From Solicola gregarius (GTDB taxonomy: Bacteria > Actinomycetota > Actinomycetes > Propionibacteriales > Nocardioidaceae): 64,000 bases of DNA. The notes beneath the pieces are model-generated. The model did no database searches. It was not told where the DNA came from and saw nothing but the letters and a program-made list of their open reading frames with translations. Position 1 is the first letter of the stretch. The number at the start of each line of letters is the position of its first letter. The position numbers and the translations under genes were made by a program. The stretch is taken from contig NZ_CP094970.1 in assembly GCF_025790165.1 (NCBI RefSeq), forward strand, positions 930,001 to 994,000. The letters run 5' to 3'. Below, piece after piece: positions 1 to 8,296 of this stretch.

Positions 1-1211
1 ATGCCGTCCACGGTCGGGAGCTCCGACAGGTAGGCCTCACCTGCCGTCAGCCCGGTGATTCCCACTGTCGGGCAGATGATGATGTCGACGCGCTCGAGCA
101 GCTCGGCGACCTGCCGGTACATGTCGCCGGTCTCACGGTGACGGTCCTGAGGTGTGAGGTGCCGGGCCGCCTCGGTGGTCCGTTGAGCGAAGGAGCGCGC
201 GTAGTCGGTGAGATCGTCCGAGGTCGTGGCCAGGCGAGCGATGTCGGCGGCACTGTGGTCGCCGAAGTGGGCGTCCGCCAGGCGATTGACACTCACCCGA
301 TCCCAGCCGAGTTCGGCCGGACGCACTTCCGTCCCGGCCTCGGCGAGAGCAACACTCACCCGGGTGACGTCCGCGACGATTTCGTGGTCGACGCGCCAGT
401 TGCCAAGGTTGGTCAGGACCGCTACGCGTACCGGCGTCGTCGGCGCCGGACGTCCGCCGATGCGTGGCAGCGAACTCATGTCGGAGCGATCCTGGCCTGC
501 GATGATCTCGTGGAGCAGCGCGCAGTCATCGACCGTACGTGCGAGCGCTCCGTCCTGCCAGAACGGATCGAGGTTGGCGGGCGAGATCGTCGCGACTGTC
601 CCGTAGGCCGGTTTGAAGCCGACCGTGCCGGTGAACGAGGCGGGGCTGCGTAGCGAGCCGCCGCTGTCCGAGCCGGTCGCCAGTACGGTCATCCCAGAGG
701 CGAGCGCGGCGACCGAGCCGCCCGACGAGCCACCCGGACTCAGGTCGGGGTTCCACGGGTTTCGCGTCGTACCCCAGAGGATCGAGTGCGTGAACGGCAT
801 GCAGCAGAACTCGGGGGTGGCCGTCCGAGCATGGATGATCCCACCGGCCGCACGGATCCGTGCGACGATCGGATGGTCGACGTCCGCAACACGGTCAGCC
901 AGGGCGACGGACCCGTCGGCCCAGGGCCGCCCTTTCATCGGCTGCTGTGCCTTGAGCGCAACCGGAATACCTTCGAGCGGTCGAGCCGTGCCGTGCAGGT
1001 ACCGTCGCTCGGCCTGCACAGCCTGATCGAGCGCATCCTCGAAAAGGGTGTCCACGAGTGCGTTGAGCGATGGATTGATGCGCTCGCACCGCTCGATCGT
1101 CCAGCGCATGACCTCGACCGGCGAAAGCTCGCGACGGAAGAACCTCCGGACGAGGTCGACTGCCGACAGGAGCGTCAGATCGGCGCCATCATCTCGGTGC
1201 AGCGAAGGCAC
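1..1211 (-). CDS. amidase-signature family hydrolase, partial (runs off left edge)
   Basis: This enzyme would hydrolyse a carboxamide in the cytoplasm; the substrate cannot be read. Only the first 403 codons are in the window. The family Ser-cisSer-Lys triad is intact: Lys87 in GIPVALKAQQ, cis-Ser162 in GGSSGGS, and nucleophile Ser186 in SDSGGS, with the 24-residue spacing between the two serines expected for the family. I chose GTG at 1211 because GAGGAGAG (1219-1226, minus strand) lies 7 nt upstream. The ATG at 1218 is in another frame and meets a stop after nine codons. The gene is divergent from a second amidase 218 bp away, with a palindrome between them. The two probably act on related amides under shared control, which is inference. 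Confidence 0.9.
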   Translation of the reverse strand, partial: MPSLHRDDGADLTLLSAVDLVRRFFRRELSPVEVMRWTIERCERINPSLNALVDTLFEDALDQAVQAERRYLHGTARPLEGIPVALKAQQPMKGRPWADGSVALADRVADVDHPIVARIRAAGGIIHARTATPEFCCMPFTHSILWGTTRNPWNPDLSPGGSSGGSVAALASGMTVLATGSDSGGSLRSPASFTGTVGFKPAYGTVATISPANLDPFWQDGALARTVDDCALLHEIIAGQDRSDMSSLPRIGGRPAPTTPVRVAVLTNLGNWRVDHEIVADVTRVSVALAEAGTEVRPAELGWDRVSVNRLADAHFGDHSAADIARLATTSDDLTDYARSFAQRTTEAARHLTPQDRHRETGDMYRQVAELLERVDIIICPTVGITGLTAGEAYLSELPTVDG

Positions 1212-1246
1212 TGGGCATCTCTCCTCACACTCGCCACTAAAGCCAT

Positions 1247-1268
1247 AATTGAGAGTAACTTCTCACTT
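1247..1268. promoter_or_regulatory. 22-bp imperfect palindrome between divergent amidases (candidate operator)
   Basis: The arms AATTGAGA and TCTCACTT flank a 6-nt spacer (gtaact), and 7 of 8 arm positions pair. It lies 36 bp upstream of the left amidase start, within the 218-bp divergent promoter region. A TetR-family gene follows the right amidase, so its product is a plausible ligand. That link is inferred from position only. Confidence 0.45.
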
Positions 1269-1429
1269 AAATCGCCTTGCGTCAAGCGCTACGAATCCTG
1301 GGCTGGTAGAACGCACAAACGCCTTGCTGCTAGATCATGTGGGCATGCACAGGGCAACGCAGTTCTTGCGATCTGAGTCGAAACCCCATATACCTGAGAT
1401 AGTCGACGCATTTGTGTGAGGAGTGGCTC

Positions 1430-2836
1430 GTGACGACGACTTCCAGCCGGTCGCCCGGACGGGCGGCGGCCTGCACTGCCAGCGAGGCGGCGCGGGCGAT
1501 GGAGCGAGGCGAATTCATGGCCGTCCGTTACGTAGAGGACGTCATCGCTGCCATCGTCGAGGCCGAGAATGGCTCGTTTGTCGAGACGTACCCCGATGAG
1601 GCCATGGAGAGTGCCCGGAGGAGTGACGAGCGTCGTGGCTGCCGGCCCGCCGGCCCACTCGAGGGTGTCGTATTCGCCGTGAAGGACTCGGTCGACGTGC
1701 GCGGACACGCATCGGCAGCTGGCAGTCGTTCGACCGACGGCGACCTGCTGCCGACGGCTGACGCGAAGGTCGTCTCGCGGCTGACAGATGCGGGTGCGAT
1801 CCTGATCGGCAAGCTCGTGCTGGAGGAGCTCGGCATCGGACTTACGGCGGAGGACTCCGCGGTGCCTGCTCCGAGGAACCCGTGGAACCACGAGCGTTCG
1901 ACTGGGGGCTCGTCGAGTGGCTGCGGCGTGGCGGTGGCGGCAGGGCTCGTGCCGATCGCAATTGGGAGTGACACCGCGGGCTCGATTCGGCTACCGGCCG
2001 CGCACTGCGGAGTCGTGGGCTTGAAGCCCAGCCATGACCTCATCGACCGCCGCGGGGTGCTCCCCCTCGCACCCTCGCTGGACGACGTCGGCGTCGTCAC
2101 ACGGGATGTCGAGGACGCGGCCCTGGTGCTGCGTTCGCTGTTGGATCTGTCGCCGACAGGTCCTGCACCGCGCCTGGAAGGGATGCGCCTGGGTGTCGTC
2201 GACCTCGGGTCCGCGGCATCTCGACGGGTCGACGCCGAGGTCTCCGCCGCACTGGCCCGCGCGGTCGCCGGAATGCGCACACAGGGGGCGATCATCGAGC
2301 GCGTCGATCCCGCACCGCTCGAGGTCTATCAGCGCTGCGGGGCGACGATCCTGCACGCCGAGGCCTACCGAGAGTTCCGCCACCGTCTGGAGACTCGAGG
2401 CGCCGACATGCATCGGTCGACCTACCGGCGGCTGACATCAGGTGCGCACATCTCGGCGGCCGAGCTGGCGGACGCACGTCGACTGCGGGCGGACCTGACA
2501 CGCATGTTCGACCGGACGATGGCTCACGTCGACGCACTCGTCACGATCACGACGCTTTCGCCTCCGGGTCCGGCGATCGGCCCCGACCTGCGCGACGACG
2601 GTTCGAGAGCTCTGTCTCCGCGAATGCCTTTCAACGTTGTGGGCGCACCAGCTATCGCCGTGCCTGTTGGACTGACCTCCGACGGTATGCCGCTGTCGGT
2701 CCAGCTCGTCGGCGCCCGTGGCAAGGATTGGCACCTCCTCCGCATCGCAGAGGCCTGGCAGCGTGAGTTCCCGACAGCCGGCGGGCCACCTCGGTCGACA
2801 CGCACCCGCCGACGTGGCAAGGGTAGGGTCCAGTGA
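1430..2836 (+). CDS. amidase-signature family hydrolase
   Basis: Second amidase of the cluster, 468 aa, a normal length. The triad is Lys85 (FAVKDSVDV), cis-Ser161 (STGGSSSG) and nucleophile Ser185 (SDTAGSIR). An Ala replaces the usual Gly just before the nucleophile motif, a tolerated variant. GTG at 1430 is preceded by GAGGAG (1418-1423) at 6-nt spacing, which is better than the in-frame TTG at 1412. The C-terminus ends in a basic tail (STRTRRRGKGR). A TetR regulator begins 30 bp after the stop on the same strand, so the two are probably co-transcribed. The substrate is unknown; the neighbouring 2-hydroxyacid dehydrogenase and aminotransferase suggest amide-to-acid catabolism. Confidence 0.92.
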   Translation: MTTTSSRSPGRAAACTASEAARAMERGEFMAVRYVEDVIAAIVEAENGSFVETYPDEAMESARRSDERRGCRPAGPLEGVVFAVKDSVDVRGHASAAGSRSTDGDLLPTADAKVVSRLTDAGAILIGKLVLEELGIGLTAEDSAVPAPRNPWNHERSTGGSSSGCGVAVAAGLVPIAIGSDTAGSIRLPAAHCGVVGLKPSHDLIDRRGVLPLAPSLDDVGVVTRDVEDAALVLRSLLDLSPTGPAPRLEGMRLGVVDLGSAASRRVDAEVSAALARAVAGMRTQGAIIERVDPAPLEVYQRCGATILHAEAYREFRHRLETRGADMHRSTYRRLTSGAHISAAELADARRLRADLTRMFDRTMAHVDALVTITTLSPPGPAIGPDLRDDGSRALSPRMPFNVVGAPAIAVPVGLTSDGMPLSVQLVGARGKDWHLLRIAEAWQREFPTAGGPPRSTRTRRRGKGRVQ

Positions 2837-2866
2837 CCGTCCGTCGAGAGCGAGGAGGTGGCGGTC

Positions 2867-3451
2867 GTGCGCAGTGACGGTCGACGCAATCGCGCCGAGC
2901 TCCTGCAGGCTGCCGGCGAGCTCGTCCGCGAGTCCGGATCCTCGGTCACCATGAACGCAATAGCCGAGAGCGCCGGCCTGTCGGTGGCAACGGCCTATCG
3001 TCACTTCCCCAGTCTCGAGTCGCTGTTCGAGGCGTACATGCTGGACGTGGCCCACGAGCTCCGCACCTACAGCCTGAGCCTCGAAACTCCGGGAAGCCTG
3101 CTACTGCCGCGCGTTGCACGCAAATGGGTCGACCTGTGTCTCGTACACGGACCCGCCACTGTCCACATGCGCTCGCGCCGGGGATACCTGGCGCGGCTCC
3201 GTCAGGGTGCGGACTATCTGCTCGCACTGCGAGACGCCCTGCTGCGCCCCATACTGCAGGCAGCGGAGGCACAGGGCTTGGAGCTCGAGGTCCACGACGA
3301 GGAGCGGGCACTTTTCCTGTGGAACATCCTGTTCGACCCTCGAGAGATCCTTGACCTTCACGCCGAGATGGAACTTACCGCCGCGCAGTGTGCCGAACAG
3401 CTCTTGGCCGTGTTCGAAGGCTCACTCGCGCGGTGGGTTTCCTACCGCTGA
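2867..3451 (+). CDS. TetR/AcrR-family transcriptional regulator
   Basis: A 194-aa one-component regulator. The N-terminal helix-turn-helix spans about residues 10-50, with the recognition helix in SVATAYRHFPSLESLF. The rest is the variable ligand-binding helical domain. I prefer GTG at 2867 over GTG at 2858 because GAGGAGG (2852-2858) leaves 8 nt to the former and overlaps the latter. It follows the amidase closely and ends tail-to-tail with the dehydrogenase gene, overlapping it by 10 bp. It probably controls the amidases and perhaps the divergent dehydrogenase/aminotransferase pair, through one of the palindromes at 1247, 4451 or 4585. The ligand is unknown. Confidence 0.9.
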   Translation: MRSDGRRNRAELLQAAGELVRESGSSVTMNAIAESAGLSVATAYRHFPSLESLFEAYMLDVAHELRTYSLSLETPGSLLLPRVARKWVDLCLVHGPATVHMRSRRGYLARLRQGADYLLALRDALLRPILQAAEAQGLELEVHDEERALFLWNILFDPREILDLHAEMELTAAQCAEQLLAVFEGSLARWVSYR

Positions 3452-4434
3452 TCCGGTACGCATCCCACCGGCGTGGGTAACGGTCGCCCCTCCAGGCAGT
3501 GCCGCACGTTGTCGATGGCGAGCAGGGCCATCGCTCCACGGGTGTGGTCACCGGCACTCGCAATGTGCGGCAGCAGGACGACGTTGGCGAGCTCGACAAG
3601 GCCCGGGTAGATGCGCGGTTCGTCCTCGAATACGTCGAGACCGGCGCCCGACAGCTGACCTGACACGAGGACACGATGCAGTGCCGCTTCGTCGACGAGC
3701 GGACCGCGCGCCGTGTTGACCAGGACCGCCCCCTGCTTCATGAGTGCCAAGGTCCGCTCATTCATGAGATGTCGCGTCTGAGGGGTGAGGGGACAGTGCA
3801 GCGTGATCGCGTCGCTGCTCGCGAGCACCGTCTCGAGGTCCGCCGCCACCACTCCCAGATCAACCGATCGCCGATCCAACGGTCTGGGATCGTACGCGAG
3901 CACGCGCATGTCGAACGCGGTGGCGCTACGCGCCATCTCGAAACCGATCCTTCCCATCCCGACGATGCCCAGCGTGGTTCCCGCGCTGAGGTCGCGCCCA
4001 AGAAACTCCCGTGGTCCCCAGTGCCAGTCCGGATGCGTCCTGATGTGGTGGTCGGCTTCTACGATGCGCCTCGCCGTCGCGAGGAGCAGACCGAACGCAA
4101 CGTCCGCCGTCGCCTTATCCAGGACACCGGGGGTGTTCGAGACAAGGACATCCCGCTCGTTGGCAGCGGCGAGATCGACGTTGTCGTATCCCACAGCACA
4201 ATTGGCGACAATGCGCAGACCGGGACCAGCTGCGTCCATCACGGCGCTGTCGATCGTCTCGTTGACCGTCGAGATGATCGCGATCGCCCCAGTGGCCCCG
4301 TGTCGCAGGTCCTCCTGACTGGGCGCGCCACGGCCGCCATACACGACCGGAAGGGGCAGGGCCGCGAGCGCGGAGGAGACGCGATCGGGCAGCTGCTGCG
4401 TGACGAAGACATGACCGCTTGGGTGATGCTCCAC
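3442..4434 (-). CDS. D-isomer-specific 2-hydroxyacid dehydrogenase
   Basis: A cytosolic NAD(P)-dependent 2-ketoacid/D-2-hydroxyacid oxidoreductase of 330 aa. The Rossmann motif GIVGMGRIG lies at about 157-164, and Asp182 at the end of the second strand (AYDPRP) favours NAD. Catalytic Arg243 (NTARGP), Glu272 (FEDEP) and His290 (LPHIAS) are all present. It resembles the glyoxylate/hydroxypyruvate reductase branch, but the substrate is not determined by these motifs. It is divergent from the aminotransferase; the two could interconvert a 2-oxo, 2-hydroxy and 2-amino acid set. The upstream region holds two palindromes. No strong Shine-Dalgarno sequence is seen. Confidence 0.9.
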   Translation of the reverse strand: MEHHPSGHVFVTQQLPDRVSSALAALPLPVVYGGRGAPSQEDLRHGATGAIAIISTVNETIDSAVMDAAGPGLRIVANCAVGYDNVDLAAANERDVLVSNTPGVLDKATADVAFGLLLATARRIVEADHHIRTHPDWHWGPREFLGRDLSAGTTLGIVGMGRIGFEMARSATAFDMRVLAYDPRPLDRRSVDLGVVAADLETVLASSDAITLHCPLTPQTRHLMNERTLALMKQGAVLVNTARGPLVDEAALHRVLVSGQLSGAGLDVFEDEPRIYPGLVELANVVLLPHIASAGDHTRGAMALLAIDNVRHCLEGRPLPTPVGCVPDQR

Positions 4435-4450
4435 CGTGACCTACCTTAAC

Positions 4451-4466
4451 TGCGACATAAGTCGCA
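4451..4466. promoter_or_regulatory. 16-bp palindrome upstream of dehydrogenase gene
   Basis: TGCGAC-ATAA-GTCGCA has perfect 6-bp arms and lies 17 bp upstream of the dehydrogenase start, the right place for an operator over its promoter or leader. The binding protein is unknown. Confidence 0.4.
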
Positions 4467-4584
4467 CTATACCCATCACTTCGTAGATGGCGAGAGGCTT
4501 GGCTAGTAGCGCTGTTCCACCAACAACAGAATAGACATCGACCCTCTCGGCTCTGATACCCGCAGATCGTGGTCGACATTAAAC

Positions 4585-4598
4585 AAGAGTATACTCTT
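4585..4598. promoter_or_regulatory. perfect 14-bp palindrome containing a -10-like box before the aminotransferase
   Basis: AAGAGTATACTCTT is perfectly self-complementary. It contains TATACT (4590-4595), a good -10 hexamer ending 7 nt before ATG 4603. This fits a leaderless transcript whose -10 box would be covered by a repressor bound to the palindrome. No convincing -35 box is visible. Confidence 0.45.
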
Positions 4599-4602
4599 CT
4601 TT

Positions 4603-5799
4603 ATGAGTCGACAACAGGACCAGATCATGGCCGACCACACGACCGCAGGCCGGACGCGCCCGGCAAATCGCGCTCGAGACCTCATTCAGCGCTCGCGACG
4701 GCCGATCATGACCACGCCGCCGCACGGATCCGTCAGCCTGGCCATGGGCGAGCCGACGCTGGACACTCCCGACGAGATCGTCGAGGCGTGCGTTGCGTCC
4801 CTGCGTAACGGCGAGACTCACTACGTCGACCAGCGAGGATTGCCCGAACTTCGGGCGGCACTGGCCAACCAGCTCCAACAGCGTTCCGGCATCGCGTGGC
4901 GAGCCGATCAAGTGCTCGTGACACACGGTGCCACCTCAGCACTCGCCGCGGTGATGCTCGCGCTGATCGATCCGGGCGATGTGGTTGTGATCCCGCAGCC
5001 GGCGTACTCCCTTTACGAGGACGTCGTGACTCTCGCCGGCGGAGTCTCACGGTTGGTCGCCCTCAGTGACGACCTGCACTGGGATCTGAAGGCTCTTGAG
5101 GAAGCCTTCGTCGGCGCGAGGATGATGGTGTTCGCCAATCCGAGCAACCCGACGGGGATGGTCCACACAGCGCACGAGCTCCGGACCCTGGCGGCTCTTG
5201 CAGAGCGTTCGGGAGTCATGGTGGTCGCGGATGAGGCGTACGACCGCATCGTGTTCGACGGGACGAAATTCACCTCCGTTCTGGGTGTCACTGATCTCGC
5301 CGAGCATGCGCTGTACGTCCAGACCTTCTCGAAGACATACGCGATGACGGGATGGAGACTTGGCTACGTCGCGGGACCCGCTGAGCTTCTCAAGCCTGTG
5401 GCCCGCGTCCACGCGACGATGAACGGCTCGTGCAATGCGTTCGTGCAACGTGCGGCGATGGTCGCGTGTGAGATGGAGAGTTCCAGCCTCACCGCCATGG
5501 CTGCTGAGTACGAGCGAAAGAGAGATGTGCTGATCCGTCAGCTTGCGGCTTGTCGGACCTTGACCGTCAGGCGTCCGGAAGGCGCGTTCTATGCACTCGT
5601 CGGATACCGCCACTCCTATGACTCGGTGTGGGTCAGTGAGCAGCTGCTCTCCAGGGGCGTCGTGGTCCGTGCGGGGAGCGAGTATGGACCTGACGGCGAG
5701 GGATTCATCCGGTTGTCGTTCGCTACGTCGATGGAGCGGCTGGAAACGGCCGTACCGATCATCACCGACTTCTTCGACCGCCTACCTCTGCAGCCATAG
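4603..5799 (+). CDS. class I/II PLP-dependent aminotransferase
   Basis: A 398-aa fold-type I aminotransferase, the usual length. It has the cofactor Lys244 in FSKTYAMTGWR, the Asn of NPSNPTG near 179-185, the Asp of VVADEAYDRI near 210, and a C-terminal Arg in FIRLSFA for the substrate carboxylate. It is related to the aspartate/alanine aminotransferase group; the amino donor is not identifiable. ATG 4603 has no Shine-Dalgarno sequence but sits 7 nt after TATACT, consistent with a leaderless mRNA. ATG 4627 is a weaker alternative. It is divergent from the 2-hydroxyacid dehydrogenase and ends 12 bp before the convergent SnoaL-like gene. Confidence 0.9.
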   Translation: MSRQQDQIMADHTTAGRTRPANRARDLIQRSRRPIMTTPPHGSVSLAMGEPTLDTPDEIVEACVASLRNGETHYVDQRGLPELRAALANQLQQRSGIAWRADQVLVTHGATSALAAVMLALIDPGDVVVIPQPAYSLYEDVVTLAGGVSRLVALSDDLHWDLKALEEAFVGARMMVFANPSNPTGMVHTAHELRTLAALAERSGVMVVADEAYDRIVFDGTKFTSVLGVTDLAEHALYVQTFSKTYAMTGWRLGYVAGPAELLKPVARVHATMNGSCNAFVQRAAMVACEMESSSLTAMAAEYERKRDVLIRQLAACRTLTVRRPEGAFYALVGYRHSYDSVWVSEQLLSRGVVVRAGSEYGPDGEGFIRLSFATSMERLETAVPIITDFFDRLPLQP

Positions 5800-5811
5800 G
5801 ACGCGCTTCGG

Positions 5812-6138
5812 TCACCTGAACCGGTCCACGGCCGCCTCGCACCGCCGATCTCGTGGCACTGTGGGCACCACGCCGGGGCGTCGCATTGCGTCCAGATCCG
5901 TGTCGGTTTGGACCTCTCCCAGAACGCGAAGCGATGGGGACAATAGCTCCGCCCAGGACGCCACGCACGAGTCCTTCCCCACATACGATGCGCCGTCGGG
6001 TGCCGGCTGGGCCGACACCATCAGACAGTCGTCATGGACGACATCGGCCAATGCCTCCTTGTCGCGGCGTCGGCAGGCGTCGTTGAACCGCGCAATCGTC
6101 TCGGCGGTGTCGTTGGTGGTCTGCTCCGATGTGGTCAT
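5812..6138 (-). CDS. SnoaL-like (NTF2-fold) small protein, short
   Basis: A predicted 108-aa NTF2-like protein with the family opening, a helix followed by a conserved acid patch (ETIARFNDACRRRD, then LADVVHDDC). Such proteins are small cone-shaped enzymes or ligand-binding domains; the function here is unknown. GAGGAGGG 4 nt before ATG 6138 fixes the start and rejects longer readings. It is shorter than typical SnoaL proteins (about 120-140 aa) and its last 30 residues do not look like the usual C-terminal strands, so the 3' end may be altered. It is divergent from the broken TetR gene. Confidence 0.65.
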   Translation of the reverse strand: MTTSEQTTNDTAETIARFNDACRRRDKEALADVVHDDCLMVSAQPAPDGASYVGKDSCVASWAELLSPSLRVLGEVQTDTDLDAMRRPGVVPTVPRDRRCEAAVDRFR

Positions 6139-6217
6139 GTCACCCTCCTCAGATGTAGACTGAGTGGTCCATTTGAGAGCGGGATAGAGTGGTCGGTCTG
6201 CTGTCAAGCGGAGGTGC

Positions 6218-6785
6218 ATGGAGCAGACGACCACGAAGACCACCCCCTGCCAGCGGGAACGACTTCTTGTGGCCGGTCAGCAACTCTTCTACGCGCGCGG
6301 CGTCTCGGTCAGAGTAGGCGCACTGCTCAAAGAGGCGAACGTTGCACGCAGGTCGCTGTACGAGCACTTCGGAGGCAAGGACGGACTGGTGGCAGCGGTT
6401 CTCCGCCGCGCGGCCGATGAGGATCTCGGATGGTACGAAGTCGCGTTGGCCGACGCCGCGGAACCTCGAGCGAGGCTTCTCGGACTGTTAGATCGGCGCG
6501 ACGAACTCGTCTCGAACGCGGACTTCCGAGGCTGTCGGTACTTCGCCACCGACCTCGGCATCGCAGATCCTCACAAATCCGGCACATGCGGAGACCAAGG
6601 AGTTCCGGCGGCGCCTCCGCGAACTTCTCGTGCGTGAACTCGTGGCGTCAGGCCATGCCAGCCCCGAGCCCGCGGCCGAGAAGCTCCACCTGCTGATCGA
6701 GGGAACCTTGGTGGTGGGAGCGACCCACGACGGACAGCATCCAACTCGCGCCACACGCGATCTCGCCGCGGCCATTCTCGGATGA
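6218..6785 (+). pseudogene. TetR-family regulator, frameshifted
   Basis: The first frame encodes a TetR N-terminus with its helix-turn-helix (ARRSLYEHFGGKDGLV) up to TDLGIADP. The reading frame then changes at about 6565-6577, and the next frame continues the protein smoothly (NPAHAETKEFRRRLRELLV to AAAILG, stop at 6785). Joined, the two parts make a normal TetR of about 189 aa. Either the gene is inactivated or the sequence has a one-base error. It is divergent from the SnoaL-like gene; GAGTGGTC is repeated at 6162-6169 and 6187-6194 between them, a possible former operator. Confidence 0.8.
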
Positions 6786-7199
6786 CTCGTTGCGATTTCG
6801 CACTAGAAGACCCTCGGACAGAGCCCTCCAACCGACACGGGTGAGGCACTCCCCTCAGGCCGACGTAGCCGTTGATCGCATTCCGGTGGCCGCTACGAGA
6901 CTGGTTCACCGATACGACGGTCGGATTCGCGGACGTTTCCGGGCGGCATGCGTTGTTCCGTGGACCGAGGGACTCTGGAAACACAGCACGTCCACGCACC
7001 TCCCGACGCCCTCGCAACCCAGCTCCTCGACCTGGCTCCGAGACGCGTGCACCACGGGATTCCAGATCGCCGCCGCGACCAGCCTCCTGATCGTGGTCGC
7101 CACGGCCACCCTCATCATGGCGGTGCCGCACGCGCTCGGCGCGAGGCGTCGGGCAGTGGCGGCGCCAGGTTCGATGAGGTGCCCATTTAGGCTGACATC
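6786..7199. other. 414-bp stretch without a gene; possible membrane-protein scrap
   Basis: No supported gene lies on either strand. On the plus strand at about 7046-7125 a short reading (TTGFQIAAATSLLIVVATA) resembles the last transmembrane helix of an MFS exporter. It has no start and no surrounding match. It may be the remnant of a transporter once controlled by the broken TetR gene. Confidence 0.35.
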
Positions 7200-7562
7200 A
7201 TGGCCAAACCTGTCGACCGCAGCACCGCAGAACACTACGTGTGGGGCGGGGTGAGTGACGGTTGGCGGCTGCTCGACCGCGACGACCTCTCCGTGATCGA
7301 GGAGTGCGTGCCACCGGGCGGAGCTGAGGAGTGGCACGTGCACGCCGTAGCGCGGCAGTTCTTCGTGCTGTTGGACGGATCCGCTGTGGTGCAGACGACG
7401 ACGGGTGATCTGCCGCTGCGGGCGGGGCAGGGCGTCGAGATCGCGCCGGGGCTGGCGCACCGCTTCACGAATCCCGGTGCCGAGGATGTGCGCTTCCTCG
7501 TGATCAGCTCGCCGACGACGCGCGGCGACCGGCAGCCATCTGCGGCGCCCCCGCTCAGGTAG
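7200..7562 (+). CDS. cupin-domain protein
   Basis: A 120-aa single-domain cupin. Motif 1 is EEWHVHAVARQFF (about residues 40-52) with metal-ligand histidines, and motif 2 is GVEIAPGLAHRFTN (about 79-92). The fold binds a divalent metal in a small beta-barrel; substrates range from sugars to aromatic acids, so none is assigned. The start at ATG 7200 is the only one that keeps the full barrel; a weak TGAGGTG lies far upstream. It is flanked on both sides by decayed sequence. Confidence 0.85.
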   Translation: MAKPVDRSTAEHYVWGGVSDGWRLLDRDDLSVIEECVPPGGAEEWHVHAVARQFFVLLDGSAVVQTTTGDLPLRAGQGVEIAPGLAHRFTNPGAEDVRFLVISSPTTRGDRQPSAAPPLR

Positions 7563-7945
7563 TCAGTACTCGTTGTTGCTGAAGAGTGACCTATGCCCAG
7601 CGGTAGCAACCACCTCAAGCTGGACGACACGCAGGTCCGGCTGTACGCGTCGTTCTCGAAGACCTGGAGTTCGGCGAGTTGAGGTGCCGTCACGGCAGGG
7701 TGGCTGTGGGGGAGGGTCGCTCCGGTGGCGAGCGGACCGTTGCCGAGCACAACGCGGTGATCTGCTGCAAGCGCCGATTCCGACGACCGCGTTCGCGCAG
7801 TTTCGCTCCCGGATCTGGTGGATGCTCTCGTGCTAGCGGCGTTGGCCGGTCATCCGCGCCGCGCACGCCGCGCGGCGGGCGTCATGCAGGGTCTGCGGTA
7901 GACCGCTACGCAGCCCCGTTCAGCGGCTCGTGGCTCATCGGAAAT
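7563..7945. other. 383-bp region of gene remnants
   Basis: No intact gene. A plus-strand reading at about 7800-7901 gives DLVDALVLAALAGHPRRARR and ends at TAG 7899-7901. It looks like the C-terminus of a lost protein, since it has a good amphipathic composition but no start; TGA stops it upstream at about 7760. The rest is unassignable. The family is not recognised. Confidence 0.35.
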
Positions 7946-8248
7946 CTATGGAAAGCGGATGGGGAACACCTCAGTTCGCTTTATGACGCGGTCGCGTTCC
8001 GCAGCAAGTGAAGCCCTGCGAGGGTCGGCCAGGTAGGAGTCGAGCATCTGCTGTGAGGCGAAACGGAACAGCTGAACCTCGTGGGGCTGACCATCTCGGC
8101 CGTCGCTCAGGGCACGCTGAACAACCTGCCCACCGTGCTCTGGGACCAGCGCCAACACACGATCCTCGTACTCCGTCAGCCCTACCGCTTCTCGGTCGTT
8201 TGCCCAGAGCAGACAACAGAGCTGAACCTCGTCGTCCTCGCTTGCCAT
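7946..8248 (-). CDS. small dimeric alpha/beta-barrel-type protein (DUF1330-like)
   Basis: A 100-aa protein with the pattern of the ferredoxin-like dimeric barrel superfamily: a first strand (EVQLCCLLWAN), a helix (YEDRVLALVPEHGG), then EVQLFRFASQQMLDSYLADP and a last helix. DUF1330 or a related family is the best guess; the function is unknown. ATG 8248 has no Shine-Dalgarno sequence, but TATGCT (8255-8260, minus strand) lies 6 nt upstream, implying a leaderless mRNA. Confidence 0.7.
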   Translation of the reverse strand: MASEDDEVQLCCLLWANDREAVGLTEYEDRVLALVPEHGGQVVQRALSDGRDGQPHEVQLFRFASQQMLDSYLADPRRASLAAERDRVIKRTEVFPIRFP

Positions 8249-8254
8249 GAGGCG

Positions 8255-8260
8255 AGCATA
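8255..8260 (-). promoter_or_regulatory. -10 box TATGCT of a leaderless promoter
   Basis: TATGCT ends 6 nt before ATG 8248 on the minus strand. This spacing puts the transcription start on the initiation codon, as at several other genes in this window. Confidence 0.5.
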
Positions 8261-8296
8261 CTTGTGGCTGCTTCACGAGGACCGTCTTGTGCCGAG

